Assembly: GCF_000576305.1 (NCBI RefSeq)
Contig: NZ_BAVZ01000019.1
Coordinates: forward strand, 1 to 64,000
DNA: 64,000 nucleotides
Source of the DNA: Paenibacillus pini JCM 16418
GTDB lineage: Bacteria > Bacillota > Bacilli > Paenibacillales > Paenibacillaceae
Reading direction: 5' to 3'
Shown here: piece by piece, positions 1-8,510 of the stretch
Numbering within the stretch: position 1 is the stretch's first letter
Layout: each line of letters begins with the position of its first letter
Made by a program: the position numbers and the translations under genes
The notes under the pieces: model-generated
Database searches by the model: none
Seen by the model: the letters and a program-made list of their open reading frames with translations, nothing else
What the model was told of the DNA's origin: nothing

Positions 1-270
1 GGTGGCGAGAGCAGACGCGGAGCAGGCGAAGGCAGAGACGTAAGCTTCCGTGGTGGCCAAGCTGAAGGCGGACGCTCACGTGGTGAAGGTGGAGCACGCA
101 GCAGCGAAGCGCGTGCTGGCCGTAGCGGCGTACGAAGCGAAGGCGGATTCAGCCGGAGCAACAGTGGTAGCTCACGCGGCGGCAACAGCGGTAGTTCACG
201 CGGTGGCAACAGCTCGCGTGGTGGATCTTCTAGCCGTAGCGGCGGCAGAGGCGATTCAAGGCGCAAATAA
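1..270 (+). CDS. Arg/Gly/Ser-rich C-terminal tail, probably of a DEAD-box RNA helicase (5' end outside window)
   Basis: Frame 1 is open from the first base to the TAA at 268-270 and encodes an 89-residue, strongly basic, low-complexity tail. It consists of repeated SRGGN/SSRGG/RGD units and ends in SRRK. No catalytic domain is in the window. Such RGG-type tails are typical of the C-terminus of Bacillales DEAD-box helicases (CshA/DeaD type), where they contact RNA, but other RNA-binding proteins also carry them, so the helicase label is inference. An alternative frame (50-277) is also open because of the GC-rich repeats; it lacks a ribosome binding site and is only a shadow. A good terminator follows at 311. 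Confidence 0.5.
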   Translation, partial: GGESRRGAGEGRDVSFRGGQAEGGRSRGEGGARSSEARAGRSGVRSEGGFSRSNSGSSRGGNSGSSRGGNSSRGGSSSRSGGRGDSRRK

Positions 271-310
271 GCGGTGACGGGCGGGATAGCCTCTACATCG
301 GTAATACAAA

Positions 311-345
311 GAGCAGGGACCGGAATATCGGTTCCTGCTCTTTTT
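311..345 (+). terminator. Rho-independent terminator after the RG-rich gene
   Basis: A 12-bp stem (GAGCAGGGACCG paired with CGGTTCCTGCTC, one G-T pair) with a GAATAT loop is followed directly by TTTTT. Confidence 0.85.
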
Positions 346-465
346 GTCATACCAGCTATATGTGTTTCTAGTACAGTTATGTTTGACCGCCGTTTTTATG
401 AAAATGAAGTAGCCCATGATATAATTTAGGAGAACATTCTATATATAGAAAGGTCTTGAAGGCTG

Positions 466-1476
466 ATGATAAAGTTAAGCATTTTGGATCAATCGACCAT
501 CTCGGAAGGGAGTACACCTGCTGAGGCTCTAGCCCAGACGGCAAAGATGGCGCAGGAAGCTGAGAAGTTAGGTTATCATCGCTTCTGGGTATCAGAGCAT
601 CACTTTGCTTCTTCGCTCGCAGGTTCTAGTCCCGAGGTTCTGATTTCTCATCTAGCTGCGAGGACCTCTACCCTTCGTGTAGGGTCCGGAGGAGTTATGT
701 TGCCTCATTACAGTTCATATAAAGTGGCGGAGAATTTCCGCGTTCTAGAAGGTTTGTATCCAGGTCGTATCGACCTTGGACTTGGACGTGCGCCAGGCGG
801 CATGCCATTAGCGACCAGAGCGCTTCAAGAAGGCAAAATGCGTACGGGAGATCGCTATGCAGAGCAAATCGATGACCTTATTGCGTACCTTACGGATAGC
901 CTAAGCCCAGAGCATCCTTTCGCAGGACTTGAAGCTACGCCTCTCATCGATACCATTCCTGAAATGTGGATGCTAGGCTCAAGCGGTGGAAGTGCAGGTA
1001 TTGCTGCGCAGCGTGGAACAGGGTTCGCTTTTGCCCAGTTTATTAATGGCTCGGGTGGCAGTGACGTGATGCGTTGGTATCAACAGAACTTCAAGCCTTC
1101 TGCCATTCATCCCACACCGCAGTCACTTGTAGCTGTGTTTGCTGTTTGTGCCGAAACCGAGGAGGAAGCGAGCCGACTTGCATCTAGTATGGATCTATCT
1201 CTAGTACTGCTGGAGAAGGGTGGTAAATCTCTGGGAACACCTTCTGTAGAGAAGGCGCTGGCTTATCCATACAGTCCCTATGACCATATTCGGATTCAAG
1301 AGAATCGCAAACGAGTGATCGTTGGATCACCCGAACAGATTAAACAGTATATTGAGCGGCTGTGTAATGAATACAATACGGAAGAAATCATGGTATCCAG
1401 CATTATTCATAATTTTGATGATAAGGTTAAATCATTCCGCCTCATTGCTGAAGCTATGGGTGTGAAGCCTATATAA
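466..1476 (+). CDS. LLM-class flavin-dependent oxidoreductase (luciferase-like monooxygenase, MsnO8/YceB-like)
   Basis: The product is a 336-residue TIM-barrel flavoprotein of the bacterial-luciferase superfamily, matching the usual length of the MsnO8-like group to which B. subtilis YceB belongs. The N-terminus runs SILDQST then a helix ending GYHRFWVSEHH. The segments VGSGGVMLPHY and DLGLGRAPGG are the flavin-binding strands of this subgroup, and MWMLGSSGGSA follows in the middle. These enzymes are expected to use FMNH2 from a partner reductase; the substrate cannot be told from sequence. The ATG at 466 has only a weak GAAGG three bases upstream. The gene stands alone, with terminators on both flanking units. 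Confidence 0.85.
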   Translation: MIKLSILDQSTISEGSTPAEALAQTAKMAQEAEKLGYHRFWVSEHHFASSLAGSSPEVLISHLAARTSTLRVGSGGVMLPHYSSYKVAENFRVLEGLYPGRIDLGLGRAPGGMPLATRALQEGKMRTGDRYAEQIDDLIAYLTDSLSPEHPFAGLEATPLIDTIPEMWMLGSSGGSAGIAAQRGTGFAFAQFINGSGGSDVMRWYQQNFKPSAIHPTPQSLVAVFAVCAETEEEASRLASSMDLSLVLLEKGGKSLGTPSVEKALAYPYSPYDHIRIQENRKRVIVGSPEQIKQYIERLCNEYNTEEIMVSSIIHNFDDKVKSFRLIAEAMGVKPI

Positions 1477-1717
1477 AATCATTTGTATACGATCCATTAT
1501 GCTGAAACTTGCACTCTTCAATCTTTGGCGTATGATAAAGAGAGAACATAAAAGCACAGTCCAGTCGGTAGTCCGGGCACATGTGACCCTATTTCATCAT
1601 GAAGCATGTCAGTAACCTTGCCTTGGCAGAGCGCAAGCGGGAACTTGGCGAAGGACAAACATCGCGGTAGATAGCATATGAACGTAGAATATATTTGAAA
1701 AAGTGGAGGTAATTAGG
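1477..1717 (+). other. Unassigned 240-bp intergenic stretch
   Basis: No ORF with a ribosome binding site is present. It contains several short inverted repeats (TGCC-TT-GGCA near 1620; GCTTCATGATGAA-type symmetry near 1600) but matches no riboswitch or small RNA consensus I know. It presumably holds the gpx promoter and leader; the gpx ribosome binding site GTGGAGG is at 1703-1709. Confidence 0.4.
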
Positions 1718-2193
1718 ATGACAGTTTATCAATTTTCAGCTGAAAACACAGCAGGTAAAGAGGTTTCACTTGATCAATTCGAAGGTAAAGTACTCGTGAT
1801 TGCCAACACAGCCAGCAAATGTGGACTTACACCGCAGTATGGGGATTTGCAAAAGTTGTATGAACAATACCATGACCAAGGCTTAGAAATCATCGGTTTT
1901 CCATGTAATCAGTTTGGCGCGCAAGAGCAGGAAGCAGTGAAGAAGCAGAATCATTTTGCCAGATTAATTATGGCGTATCCTTCCCTGTCTTTGCAAAAAT
2001 AGAAGTAAACGGTGCTGAGGAACATCCATTGTTTACGTATTTGAAAGAACAGCAGCCGGGCAATACAGAGGACAGCGCTATTCAATGGAACTTTACGAAG
2101 TTCTTGGTGAATCGCAGCGGTGAGGTAGTCGGACGCTTTGAGCCTAAAGAAACTCCTGAAGTTATGACGAGTGCAATCGAAGAATTGCTGTAG
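1718..2193 (+). pseudogene. Glutathione peroxidase family protein, disrupted by a -1 frameshift
   Basis: This is a thiol peroxidase of the GPx family (BsaA-like in Bacillus), which reduces hydroperoxides and is usually thioredoxin-dependent in Gram-positives. The start ATG at 1718 has GTGGAGG eight bases upstream. The first part holds the catalytic region NTASKCGLTPQY, with the peroxidatic Cys, and GFPCNQFGAQE. After GTG AAG AA at 1937-1944 the frame is lost and stops at 2002. Reading on in the +1 frame gives ESFCQINYGVSFPVFAKIEV, then IQWNFTKFLVNRSGEVV to the TAG at 2193, the expected second half with the active-site Trp and Asn. Restoring one A makes 158 codons, the normal family length. 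It is either a sequencing error in an A/G run or a recent mutation. Confidence 0.85.
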
Positions 2194-2217
2194 TCATTTG
2201 AAATTTAATATTCAGAA

Positions 2218-2246
2218 AGTCTGCCCTTGTGGGCAGACTCTTTTTA
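2218..2246 (+). terminator. Terminator after gpx
   Basis: AGTCTGCCC and GGGCAGACT form a 9-bp perfect stem with a TTGT loop, followed by CTTTTT. Confidence 0.85.
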
Positions 2247-2293
2247 CAGATATATAATGCAGATTGAGTAAAGATCTAAATAGAAGACATCGT

Positions 2294-2335
2294 AAAAGCA
2301 GCTCATTCTTAGAAGAGGAATGAGCTGCTTTTTTG
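2294..2335. terminator. Bidirectional terminator between gpx and the SDR gene
   Basis: A 13-bp stem (AAGCAGCTCATTC / GAATGAGCTGCTT) is flanked by A-run and T-run, so it can end transcription from both sides, mainly that of the minus-strand gene ending at 2352. Confidence 0.8.
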
Positions 2336-2351
2336 ATTGGAATGTAATCGG

Positions 2352-3008
2352 TTATTCTGTATGCTCCTGAGTCCGTGCATGAAGGCCAGTAAGAGCATCC
2401 TTGACCTCATGTTCGCCTTCAACCAGATCAAAGGACTTGCGGTCCGTTTGAGGAATACTCAAAGCATGCACTGCAGCTAAGGCAACATCATCACGAGATA
2501 CGAGGCCTGACTGTCCATAGGCGATGGAAGCTTTTACTTTGCCGGTTCCGGGTGCATTGGTCAGCCCACCTGGACGAATAATCGTATAATTCATCCCGCT
2601 TTCTTCTAGCACCTGCTCGGCTTTGCGTTTTGCAATTAAATAGGGTTTAAGAAAATCAGGCATTTCATTAGGGTTCTGCGTTCCCATTGAGCTAATCAGC
2701 ACAAACCGTGAGATATGATCTAGTACACTCTGCTCAATTAATCGTACGGTTCCCACATGATCAACATGTTCGGGAACACCGGATATTCCAGCTCCTACTG
2801 CGCAAATGACTACATCTGCACCTTTAAGGCCATCAGAGAAGGAAGTCGTCAGATCACCGATATAGCACGTAGCTCCTGCCTGTTCAAGGTCGTGTTGATG
2901 CTCAGGCTCACGTACGAGTCCGCGCACATCATATCCTGCTTCGACTAAGCGAGCAACAATACGTCGACCTGTCTGTCCGTTTGCACCTGCTACAAAAACC
3001 GTTGTCAT
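2352..3008 (-). CDS. NAD(P)-binding SDR-family protein (atypical SDR, NAD-dependent epimerase-like)
   Basis: A 218-residue Rossmann-fold protein. The nucleotide-binding motif GANGQTGRRI lies near the N-terminus. It is followed by a second beta-strand ending in LVREP, the GADVVICAVGAG strand, and FVLISSMG and YTIIRPGGLT near the expected substrate-binding side. This pattern belongs to the atypical SDR a5/YhfK-like group, whose substrates are mostly unknown. ATG at 3008 was chosen; an in-frame TTG two codons upstream (3014) lies only four bases after GGAGG and is a real alternative. It is monocistronic, divergent from the formate transporter, and ends at a bidirectional terminator. Confidence 0.8.
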   Translation of the reverse strand: MTTVFVAGANGQTGRRIVARLVEAGYDVRGLVREPEHQHDLEQAGATCYIGDLTTSFSDGLKGADVVICAVGAGISGVPEHVDHVGTVRLIEQSVLDHISRFVLISSMGTQNPNEMPDFLKPYLIAKRKAEQVLEESGMNYTIIRPGGLTNAPGTGKVKASIAYGQSGLVSRDDVALAAVHALSIPQTDRKSFDLVEGEHEVKDALTGLHARTQEHTE

Positions 3009-3147
3009 TCTCAAGGCACCTCCAGATAATGATTTTCGTTTGAGGTAAGCATAGAGGATGCCTTGGTAAAAGGCAAGAAACGGGATGTATGCATCGATGT
3101 ATCGCTATGGTTTAACTCCTTCAAAGAAAAATATATCTAATTTAAAA

Positions 3148-3163
3148 TGTGAAAAATTTCACT
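3148..3163. promoter_or_regulatory. FNR/CRP-type box, distal site of the formate transporter promoter
   Basis: TGTGA-N6-TCACT with AAAATT as spacer. This is the classical half-site arrangement of the CRP/FNR family and fits the Bacillus Fnr consensus. Its centre (3155.5) is 29 bp upstream of a second box. Confidence 0.65.
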
Positions 3164-3176
3164 GTTTGCAGACTTT

Positions 3177-3192
3177 TGTGAGATACCTCACA
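3177..3192. promoter_or_regulatory. FNR/CRP-type box at class II position of the formate transporter promoter
   Basis: TGTGA-N6-TCACA with GATACC as spacer. A -10-like TACAAT lies at 3215-3220, so transcription should begin near 3226; the box centre (3184.5) then sits at -41.5, the canonical activator position for FNR-type proteins. No good -35 element is present, as expected for an activated promoter. Confidence 0.7.
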
Positions 3193-3265
3193 TGTAAGGG
3201 TAAAAAGAGTGAGATACAATAGATGTAAATCAACAGAATATTTGGATTTGAAGGGGATTGAAACC

Positions 3266-4099
3266 ATGGCTTACTATAAACCTCAACAAATTGCTGAACT
3301 GACTGTAGAAACTGGAACCAAGAAAACACATCATCCACTGATGGCGGTACTCGTTCTCGGATTTCTAGCGGGTGCATTTATTGCGCTTGGCTTTTTGCTA
3401 GATATTCGTGTCATAGCAGGTGCACCGAAAGCATGGGGTTCTTTTGCTAATTTTATTGGGGCAGCACTCTTTCCAGCAGGTCTTATTCTTGTATTATTGG
3501 CTGGTGGAGAACTGCTGACAGGCAATATGATGGCTGTATCTATTGCAAGAATGGCGAAGAGAATAACGACGATTGACGTAGTGAAGAATTTGACATTAGT
3601 CACGATAGCCAACTTCGCTGGCGCTCTGTTCGTTGCCTATTTCTTCGGACATGTGGTTGGACTTACGGAAAGTGGCGTCTACTTAACCAAGCTGGTAGAT
3701 ATGGCAGGGCATAAGCTGGATGACAGCTTCCTCCAAGCTTTCATTTCAGGGATTGGCTGTAACTGGTTAGTGGCGCTCGCGGTATGGCTCTCGTATGGTT
3801 CTGATAGTATGAGTGGTAAAATTCTTGGGATTTGGTTCCCGACGATGTCTTTTGTAGCGATTGGATTCCAGCACGTAGTTGCTAATATGTTCTTGATTCC
3901 AGCGGCAATTTTTGCAGGCCATTTTACATGGGGAGATTATATAATGAATTTCATTCCCGTTTTCCTTGGTAACCTCGTGGGTGGTACGGTCTTTGTGGCT
4001 GCTGCATACTATTTGGCTTATCTGAAGAATGGTAACCTGACACCTGTACCTACCCAAGTAGCGACGAATTCAGCGAATAAGAATCGTAAACAGGCTTAG
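3266..4099 (+). CDS. Formate/nitrite transporter family protein
   Basis: This is a 277-residue integral membrane channel of the FocA/NirC/FdhC family, which forms pentamers moving formate, nitrite or related small anions. About six hydrophobic segments are visible. Family signatures include the GALFVAYFFGH region, GIGCNWLVALAVW (the conserved C-N-W-LV pore motif) and GFQHVVANMF near the last helices. ATG 3266 was chosen because AAGGGGA precedes it; an in-frame ATG at 3209 lies inside the promoter. The tandem FNR-type boxes upstream and the molybdopterin oxidoreductase downstream suggest formate transport under oxygen limitation; nitrite cannot be excluded. A terminator follows at 4145. Confidence 0.9.
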   Translation: MAYYKPQQIAELTVETGTKKTHHPLMAVLVLGFLAGAFIALGFLLDIRVIAGAPKAWGSFANFIGAALFPAGLILVLLAGGELLTGNMMAVSIARMAKRITTIDVVKNLTLVTIANFAGALFVAYFFGHVVGLTESGVYLTKLVDMAGHKLDDSFLQAFISGIGCNWLVALAVWLSYGSDSMSGKILGIWFPTMSFVAIGFQHVVANMFLIPAAIFAGHFTWGDYIMNFIPVFLGNLVGGTVFVAAAYYLAYLKNGNLTPVPTQVATNSANKNRKQA

Positions 4100-4144
4100 T
4101 ATGGATGAGTAGATGTGAGCTATTTAATTTATTATAGATAAAAG

Positions 4145-4182
4145 AAACCGGAAGCTCTGTTTATAGAGCTTCCGGTTTTTTG
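4145..4182 (+). terminator. Terminator after the formate transporter gene
   Basis: AAACCGGAAGCTCT and AGAGCTTCCGGTTT form a 14-bp stem around GTTTAT, followed by a T-run. Confidence 0.9.
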
Positions 4183-4198
4183 TATATACAAAAAACTA

Positions 4199-4247
4199 AA
4201 TTCGCCATGCTAAAGCTCGGGGGAACGAAACTTTAGCATGGCGAATT
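4199..4247. repeat. 17-bp perfect inverted repeat with 15-nt loop
   Basis: Positions 4199-4215 and 4231-4247 are exact reverse complements (AATTCGCCATGCTAAAG outward arm). The loop is CTCGGGGGAACGAAA. It lies just after a first terminator and before the next gene, in the 335-bp gap 4100-4434 that otherwise holds only A/T-rich leader. It could be a second terminator or an mRNA leader hairpin of the oxidoreductase gene; no transposase is nearby. Confidence 0.7.
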
Positions 4248-4434
4248 ATTTGGGAGTGGTCCATAGTGTGGCAAAAAGGCGGAATATGTATTCACGTCTT
4301 ATGCTCTTGTTTTAAAGTTACCCGCACATTTCAGAAATGAATCAATTTTCGCCAAATTTTTTTTGCGCATTTGTGGTTGTCGATTTAAGATATGAATAGA
4401 AGTATTTACGGATCAGAAGCAAGAGGGGATTGAA

Positions 4435-6510
4435 GTGGATATGGTCGAACAAGAGAACGGTATTTTCCCAGCGGTGTGTCCGCTAGATTGCCCAGATACA
4501 TGTGGCTTATTGCTGCATAAAAAGGATGGCAAGATTGTAAAGGTAGAGGGTAATCCAGAACATCCAATTACTCAAGGAGCCATTTGTAATAAGGTTCGTA
4601 ATATGGCAGAACGGATTTACCATCCTGAACGTGTGTTGTATCCGCTGAAACGGAGTGGCCCCAAAGGAAGCGGAGAGTTTGTTCGTATTACTTGGGATGA
4701 GGCCATTCAGGAAATAACGGAGCGTTATTCTGATCTGATCGAGCAATATGGACCGGAATCTATCTTACCTTATAGTTTCTATGGCAATATGGGTGTGCTA
4801 AGTGTGGATGGAATGGACCGCCGTTTCTTTAATGCACTTGGTTCAAGTCAGCTAAAGCAGACGATATGTAACAGCGCAGGGAGTGTAGGTTGGAAGCATA
4901 CGATGGGCTTTGGGGGTGGAACCACGCCAGAGGGAATAGTCAATGCAGATCTGATTATCGTCTGGGGCGGTAATATCATCAGTACGAATATGCATCAAGT
5001 GATGCTGATCGAGAAAGCACGCAAATCTGGTGCCAAGGTGGTCGTCATCGACGTTCATCGTAACCGGACTGCGCAATGGGCAGATTGGTTTATCCCCTTG
5101 TATCCAGGGACAGACTCTGCGCTGGCCCTAGGCATCATGCACATTCTGTTCCGTGAACGTTTGGTCAATGAATCGTTTATGGAACAATATACACTTGGGC
5201 ATGAGGAATTGCGAGAACATGTGAAATCATACAATCCGGAGCGAGTATCCCGTATTACAGGTATTCCCGTTGAGGATATTGAGCAGCTTGCAATGATGTA
5301 TGGTCAAGCTAAGACCTCTTACATTCAGATTGGAAATGGACTCCAGCATCATGATAACGGGGGTATGAATGTGCGAAGTATAGCATGTTTACCTGCATTG
5401 ACTGGTGCTTGGCTTCAAGATGGGGGAGGCGCTACTAAATCTAATAGTGGTTACCAATCCATGAATAGTGACAAGTTAGAGCGACCTGATCTACGACTAA
5501 ATTCGGATACACGTACGATTAATATGAACCAAATTGGCGAAGCGCTTGCGATGCAGGAGCAGCCGATCAAGGCGTTATTCGTCTATTGCAGCAACCCCGT
5601 TGTTGTTGCACCCGATTCAAAGCGGGTACAAGCTGGATTTGCACGTGAGGATTTGTATACGGTTGTACATGATCTATTCTTGACCGATACAGCGCGCTAC
5701 GCCGATTTGGTATTGCCAGCGGCATCCTCTTTTGAAAGCACGGATTTATTCGGATCTTATTGGCATCAATATATTCAGCTACAAGAGCCCGTTATTTCAC
5801 CCTTAGGGGAGAGCAAAAGTAATGTGCAGCTATTCTCGTTACTTGGTAGAGCCATGGGTATGGATGAGGAAGCATTTAGCCAGAGCGAAGAGTCCATGAT
5901 AGAGGAGGCGCTGAATTATCCGTCTAATCCGTATTTGAACGGTGTTACACTTGAGGCGCTTCAAACTCAGCGGTTCGTGAAGCTAGACATGACGCCGCAG
6001 CAATTCTATTTGGAACAGTTGTCAACGCCCTCAGGCAAAATTGAGCTATATTCCAATGCTCTGGAACAAGCGGGGCTGCCGCCAATGCCGGAGTATGTTC
6101 CGCTCAAAGAAGGATATGATGGCGAGCGCAGACCTACAAGGGAGGATAACTATCCCCTGATGTTCATCTCTCCACCGAATCATAACTTCCTTAACTCCAC
6201 GTTTTCAAATGTGGCGAAGCTTCAAAAGATGGAACAGCAGGAGCCCGTGCTCCAAATTCATCCACAAGATGCGGAAGCCCTTGGTATCTCAGATGGTGAG
6301 CATGTGGAAGCCTTTAACGACCGAGGTAGTTATGAGTTGAAGGCTTCTGTAACGGATAAAATGCTTCCTGGTACGGTGATTAGCCAGGGACTCTGGTGGG
6401 ATAAGGATGGACGCACGCGCCGGGCTAATGTGCTTACCCCAGATCGGCTGGCGGATATGGGAGAAGGGGCAACCTTCTTCTCGGCGACTGTACAGGTACG
6501 ACGTAAGTAG
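4435..6510 (+). CDS. Molybdopterin-dependent oxidoreductase (formate dehydrogenase-like, YoaE/YyaE type)
   Basis: The 691-residue catalytic subunit belongs to the DMSO-reductase/formate dehydrogenase superfamily. The N-terminal [4Fe-4S] ligands are C15-x3-C19-x3-C23-x27-C51. The Moco domain follows with FVRITWDEAI, TICNSAGS (its Cys may be the Mo ligand), ADLIIVWGGNI, IDVHRNRTA and IQIGNGLQHHDNGG. The C-terminal Moco-dinucleotide cap is PLMFISPPNHNFLNSTF. GTG 4435 follows AGAGGGGA by five bases; ATG at 4441 is the alternative. No Tat signal or partner iron-sulfur/membrane subunit is adjacent, so it looks cytoplasmic and stand-alone like B. subtilis YoaE. Formate as substrate is inferred from the transporter next door. 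Confidence 0.85.
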   Translation: MDMVEQENGIFPAVCPLDCPDTCGLLLHKKDGKIVKVEGNPEHPITQGAICNKVRNMAERIYHPERVLYPLKRSGPKGSGEFVRITWDEAIQEITERYSDLIEQYGPESILPYSFYGNMGVLSVDGMDRRFFNALGSSQLKQTICNSAGSVGWKHTMGFGGGTTPEGIVNADLIIVWGGNIISTNMHQVMLIEKARKSGAKVVVIDVHRNRTAQWADWFIPLYPGTDSALALGIMHILFRERLVNESFMEQYTLGHEELREHVKSYNPERVSRITGIPVEDIEQLAMMYGQAKTSYIQIGNGLQHHDNGGMNVRSIACLPALTGAWLQDGGGATKSNSGYQSMNSDKLERPDLRLNSDTRTINMNQIGEALAMQEQPIKALFVYCSNPVVVAPDSKRVQAGFAREDLYTVVHDLFLTDTARYADLVLPAASSFESTDLFGSYWHQYIQLQEPVISPLGESKSNVQLFSLLGRAMGMDEEAFSQSEESMIEEALNYPSNPYLNGVTLEALQTQRFVKLDMTPQQFYLEQLSTPSGKIELYSNALEQAGLPPMPEYVPLKEGYDGERRPTREDNYPLMFISPPNHNFLNSTFSNVAKLQKMEQQEPVLQIHPQDAEALGISDGEHVEAFNDRGSYELKASVTDKMLPGTVISQGLWWDKDGRTRRANVLTPDRLADMGEGATFFSATVQVRRK

Positions 6511-6591
6511 AACATGATTCTTACAATTTATGTTATGATGTGAACACAGATTCAGGGTCAAACCTGCTTTAATTGGCAGCTATGAATGCCT

Positions 6592-6626
6592 CATTTAGCC
6601 TTGGAGCGTGCTCCGGGGGCTAAATG
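6592..6626. other. Hairpin between oxidoreductase and MFS gene
   Basis: CATTTAGCC and GGCTAAATG form a 9-bp outer stem enclosing GGAGC-GT-GCTCC. Only a weak T-rich stretch follows, so it is a possible terminator or leader hairpin. Confidence 0.5.
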
Positions 6627-6694
6627 CGTGTTTAATTTCGGGATGCTTCCCTAATTCAACTAGATTCTTAATTACAAATCAGGAGAAACATTCT

Positions 6695-7909
6695 ATGAAA
6701 TTTTTACAGAAATATCCCAAAGAAGTACAAGTATTCTTGGCAGCGAGTTTGATTAATTCGGCAGGCGGCTCCTTGATGTGGCCGCTAATTACAATGTATG
6801 TATTTGATGAGCTGGGTCGCAATATGGCGGATGCGGGACTTGTCGTTATGGTACAGGCCATGGGTGGTATTGTTGGTCAGCTGCTGGGCGGCGCTCTTTA
6901 TCACCGAATCGGCGTGAAGAAGCTCATCGTAGGAGCTCTTGGGCTGAACGCTTTAGGATTATTCACGCTTCCTTTTATTAGTGATCATTGGTACATCTTT
7001 ATGGCCATGATGGGCTTCATCGGCTTCTGTAATGCCTTATCTATGCCTGCCATTCAGGCGTTTATTGGTTATCGATTTGCAGATCGGCGCGGGGAGCTGT
7101 TTAATGTCGTTTATGTAGCAAATAATATCGGTGTAGCCGTCGGAACAGGATTAAGTGGATTTCTCGCGGACCTATCATACCATCTAACCTTTATGATGAA
7201 CGGATTGACTTCGGCTTTATTCGCACTTTTTTTCTTGCGTTATTTGAATGGCTTAGACAAGCAGCAGGGAGAAGTTCATCTGCATAAGAAAACCAAGAGT
7301 GAGCCTGCTGGCAGTATCTGGTCGTTACTGGGCAATACACGTATTTATTTATTTCTCGGTTTAGGCGCACTATTCCTGTGGCTAGGTAATTCCATCTGGA
7401 ATTCAGGCGTCGCTCCCTTCATCATTTCGGAGGGGTTACCGAAACGATCATACGGTTTCTTGTGGACATTAAACGGTATACTCATATTTGTTGCTCAGCC
7501 GTTTACAAATTGGATTAAACGTTGGATTGCCCAAAGTGATTCGGCTCAGATGACGGCAAGTGCTATCTTTTATTTGAGCGCCTATGTCGTTATCATTGGC
7601 ATTCAAAGTTACCCAGGAATGGTGCTTGCAATGGTACTTGCTACTTTTGGGGAAATGCTCATTTCCCCAGCGATACCTTCGTTTATATCCGAGCATGCTT
7701 TCAGGGCAGCGCCATTTTATATCGGATTAACGGGCGGTATGGGGGCATTGGGACGAATGGTAGGTCCTTACGCGATGGGGATCCTGTATGATTCCGGGGG
7801 ACTTTCGCCAGTGACTTGGCTTGCAATCGGAACGGCAATCATTTCAGTCGCGTTCTTCGTGGTTCATGCTCTAAAGAATCGCAAAGCGTTAGAAACACTG
7901 CCTGATTAA
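6695..7909 (+). CDS. MFS transporter
   Basis: A 404-residue major facilitator with about twelve hydrophobic segments. The N-terminal half has the loop 2/3 signature region GALYHRIGVKKLIVG, the variant of the GxxxDRxGRR motif; the second half starts after a charged central loop (HKKTKSEPAG). ATG 6695 was chosen because AGGAGA sits eight bases upstream; a longer in-frame ORF begins at 6608 but has no ribosome binding site. General similarity is to drug-efflux-type MFS proteins; the substrate is unknown. The GNAT gene starts 49 bp later with no visible terminator between, so the two may be cotranscribed. Confidence 0.85.
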   Translation: MKFLQKYPKEVQVFLAASLINSAGGSLMWPLITMYVFDELGRNMADAGLVVMVQAMGGIVGQLLGGALYHRIGVKKLIVGALGLNALGLFTLPFISDHWYIFMAMMGFIGFCNALSMPAIQAFIGYRFADRRGELFNVVYVANNIGVAVGTGLSGFLADLSYHLTFMMNGLTSALFALFFLRYLNGLDKQQGEVHLHKKTKSEPAGSIWSLLGNTRIYLFLGLGALFLWLGNSIWNSGVAPFIISEGLPKRSYGFLWTLNGILIFVAQPFTNWIKRWIAQSDSAQMTASAIFYLSAYVVIIGIQSYPGMVLAMVLATFGEMLISPAIPSFISEHAFRAAPFYIGLTGGMGALGRMVGPYAMGILYDSGGLSPVTWLAIGTAIISVAFFVVHALKNRKALETLPD

Positions 7910-7958
7910 ATCATATCAAGCTATTTATTCAGCTCCTATGATAAAGAGGTGTAAAAGA

Positions 7959-8456
7959 ATGAGTTATAATCAACAAACCCTGACGATACGACCGTCTGAA
8001 ATGAAGGATGCACAGTTTCTGATGGACCTGGATGCAATCGTTTGGAATGATCTTACGGCTCCAGAGCCGCTGCACTGGACGTCTCGTGAAGATTTTTTGC
8101 AGCATTGCCTGCCGGGATCTCAGTTAGTAGCTGTCGTAGATGGTGAGTTATGCGGTTATGTTGGCTTCCGCTCTCCTACAAGTATGCTCAGTAATGGACA
8201 TGTATATGAGATTAGCATTGCTGTGCATCCTGACTTTCAGCATGCTGGAATTGGAATGAGACTGATGGAAGCAGCCAAGTCTTGGGCTCTGGAGCGGGGC
8301 AGACTGAAGCTGAGACTACGTGTCTTGTCCTCTAACCCAGGTGCGGTGAGCTTCTATCGCAAATGTGGTTTTGTGGAAGAGGGACGTCTACAGAATGAAT
8401 TTTATATTGGCGATCAATATGTTGATGATATCCTAATGGGTTATCTAATGATGTAG
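7959..8456 (+). CDS. GNAT family N-acetyltransferase
   Basis: A 165-residue acyl-CoA N-acetyltransferase. Motif A, the acetyl-CoA pyrophosphate loop, is visible as HPDFQHAGIGMRLMEAA, and the late motif RVLSSNPGAVSFYRKCGF is typical of RimI/PhnO-like GNAT proteins. ATG 7959 is preceded by AAAGAGGTG at seven bases; an upstream in-frame ATG at 7938 has no such site. The target (protein N-terminus, amine or antibiotic) cannot be deduced. It follows the MFS gene and ends at a strong bidirectional terminator. Confidence 0.85.
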   Translation: MSYNQQTLTIRPSEMKDAQFLMDLDAIVWNDLTAPEPLHWTSREDFLQHCLPGSQLVAVVDGELCGYVGFRSPTSMLSNGHVYEISIAVHPDFQHAGIGMRLMEAAKSWALERGRLKLRLRVLSSNPGAVSFYRKCGFVEEGRLQNEFYIGDQYVDDILMGYLMM

Positions 8457-8510
8457 GATTTGAAACACATCGGCTCTGCTAAAAAAGTGAAATCATTCTA
8501 AAATATTAAC

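Noticed and set aside
50..277. Open frame of 75 codons overlapping the window start
   Set aside because: It is frame 2 of a GC-rich Gly/Arg/Ser repeat; frame 1 encodes the coherent RG-rich tail and ends just before a terminator.
4199..4247. Inverted repeat considered as insertion-sequence ends
   Set aside because: Only 15 bp lie between the arms and no transposase is nearby.
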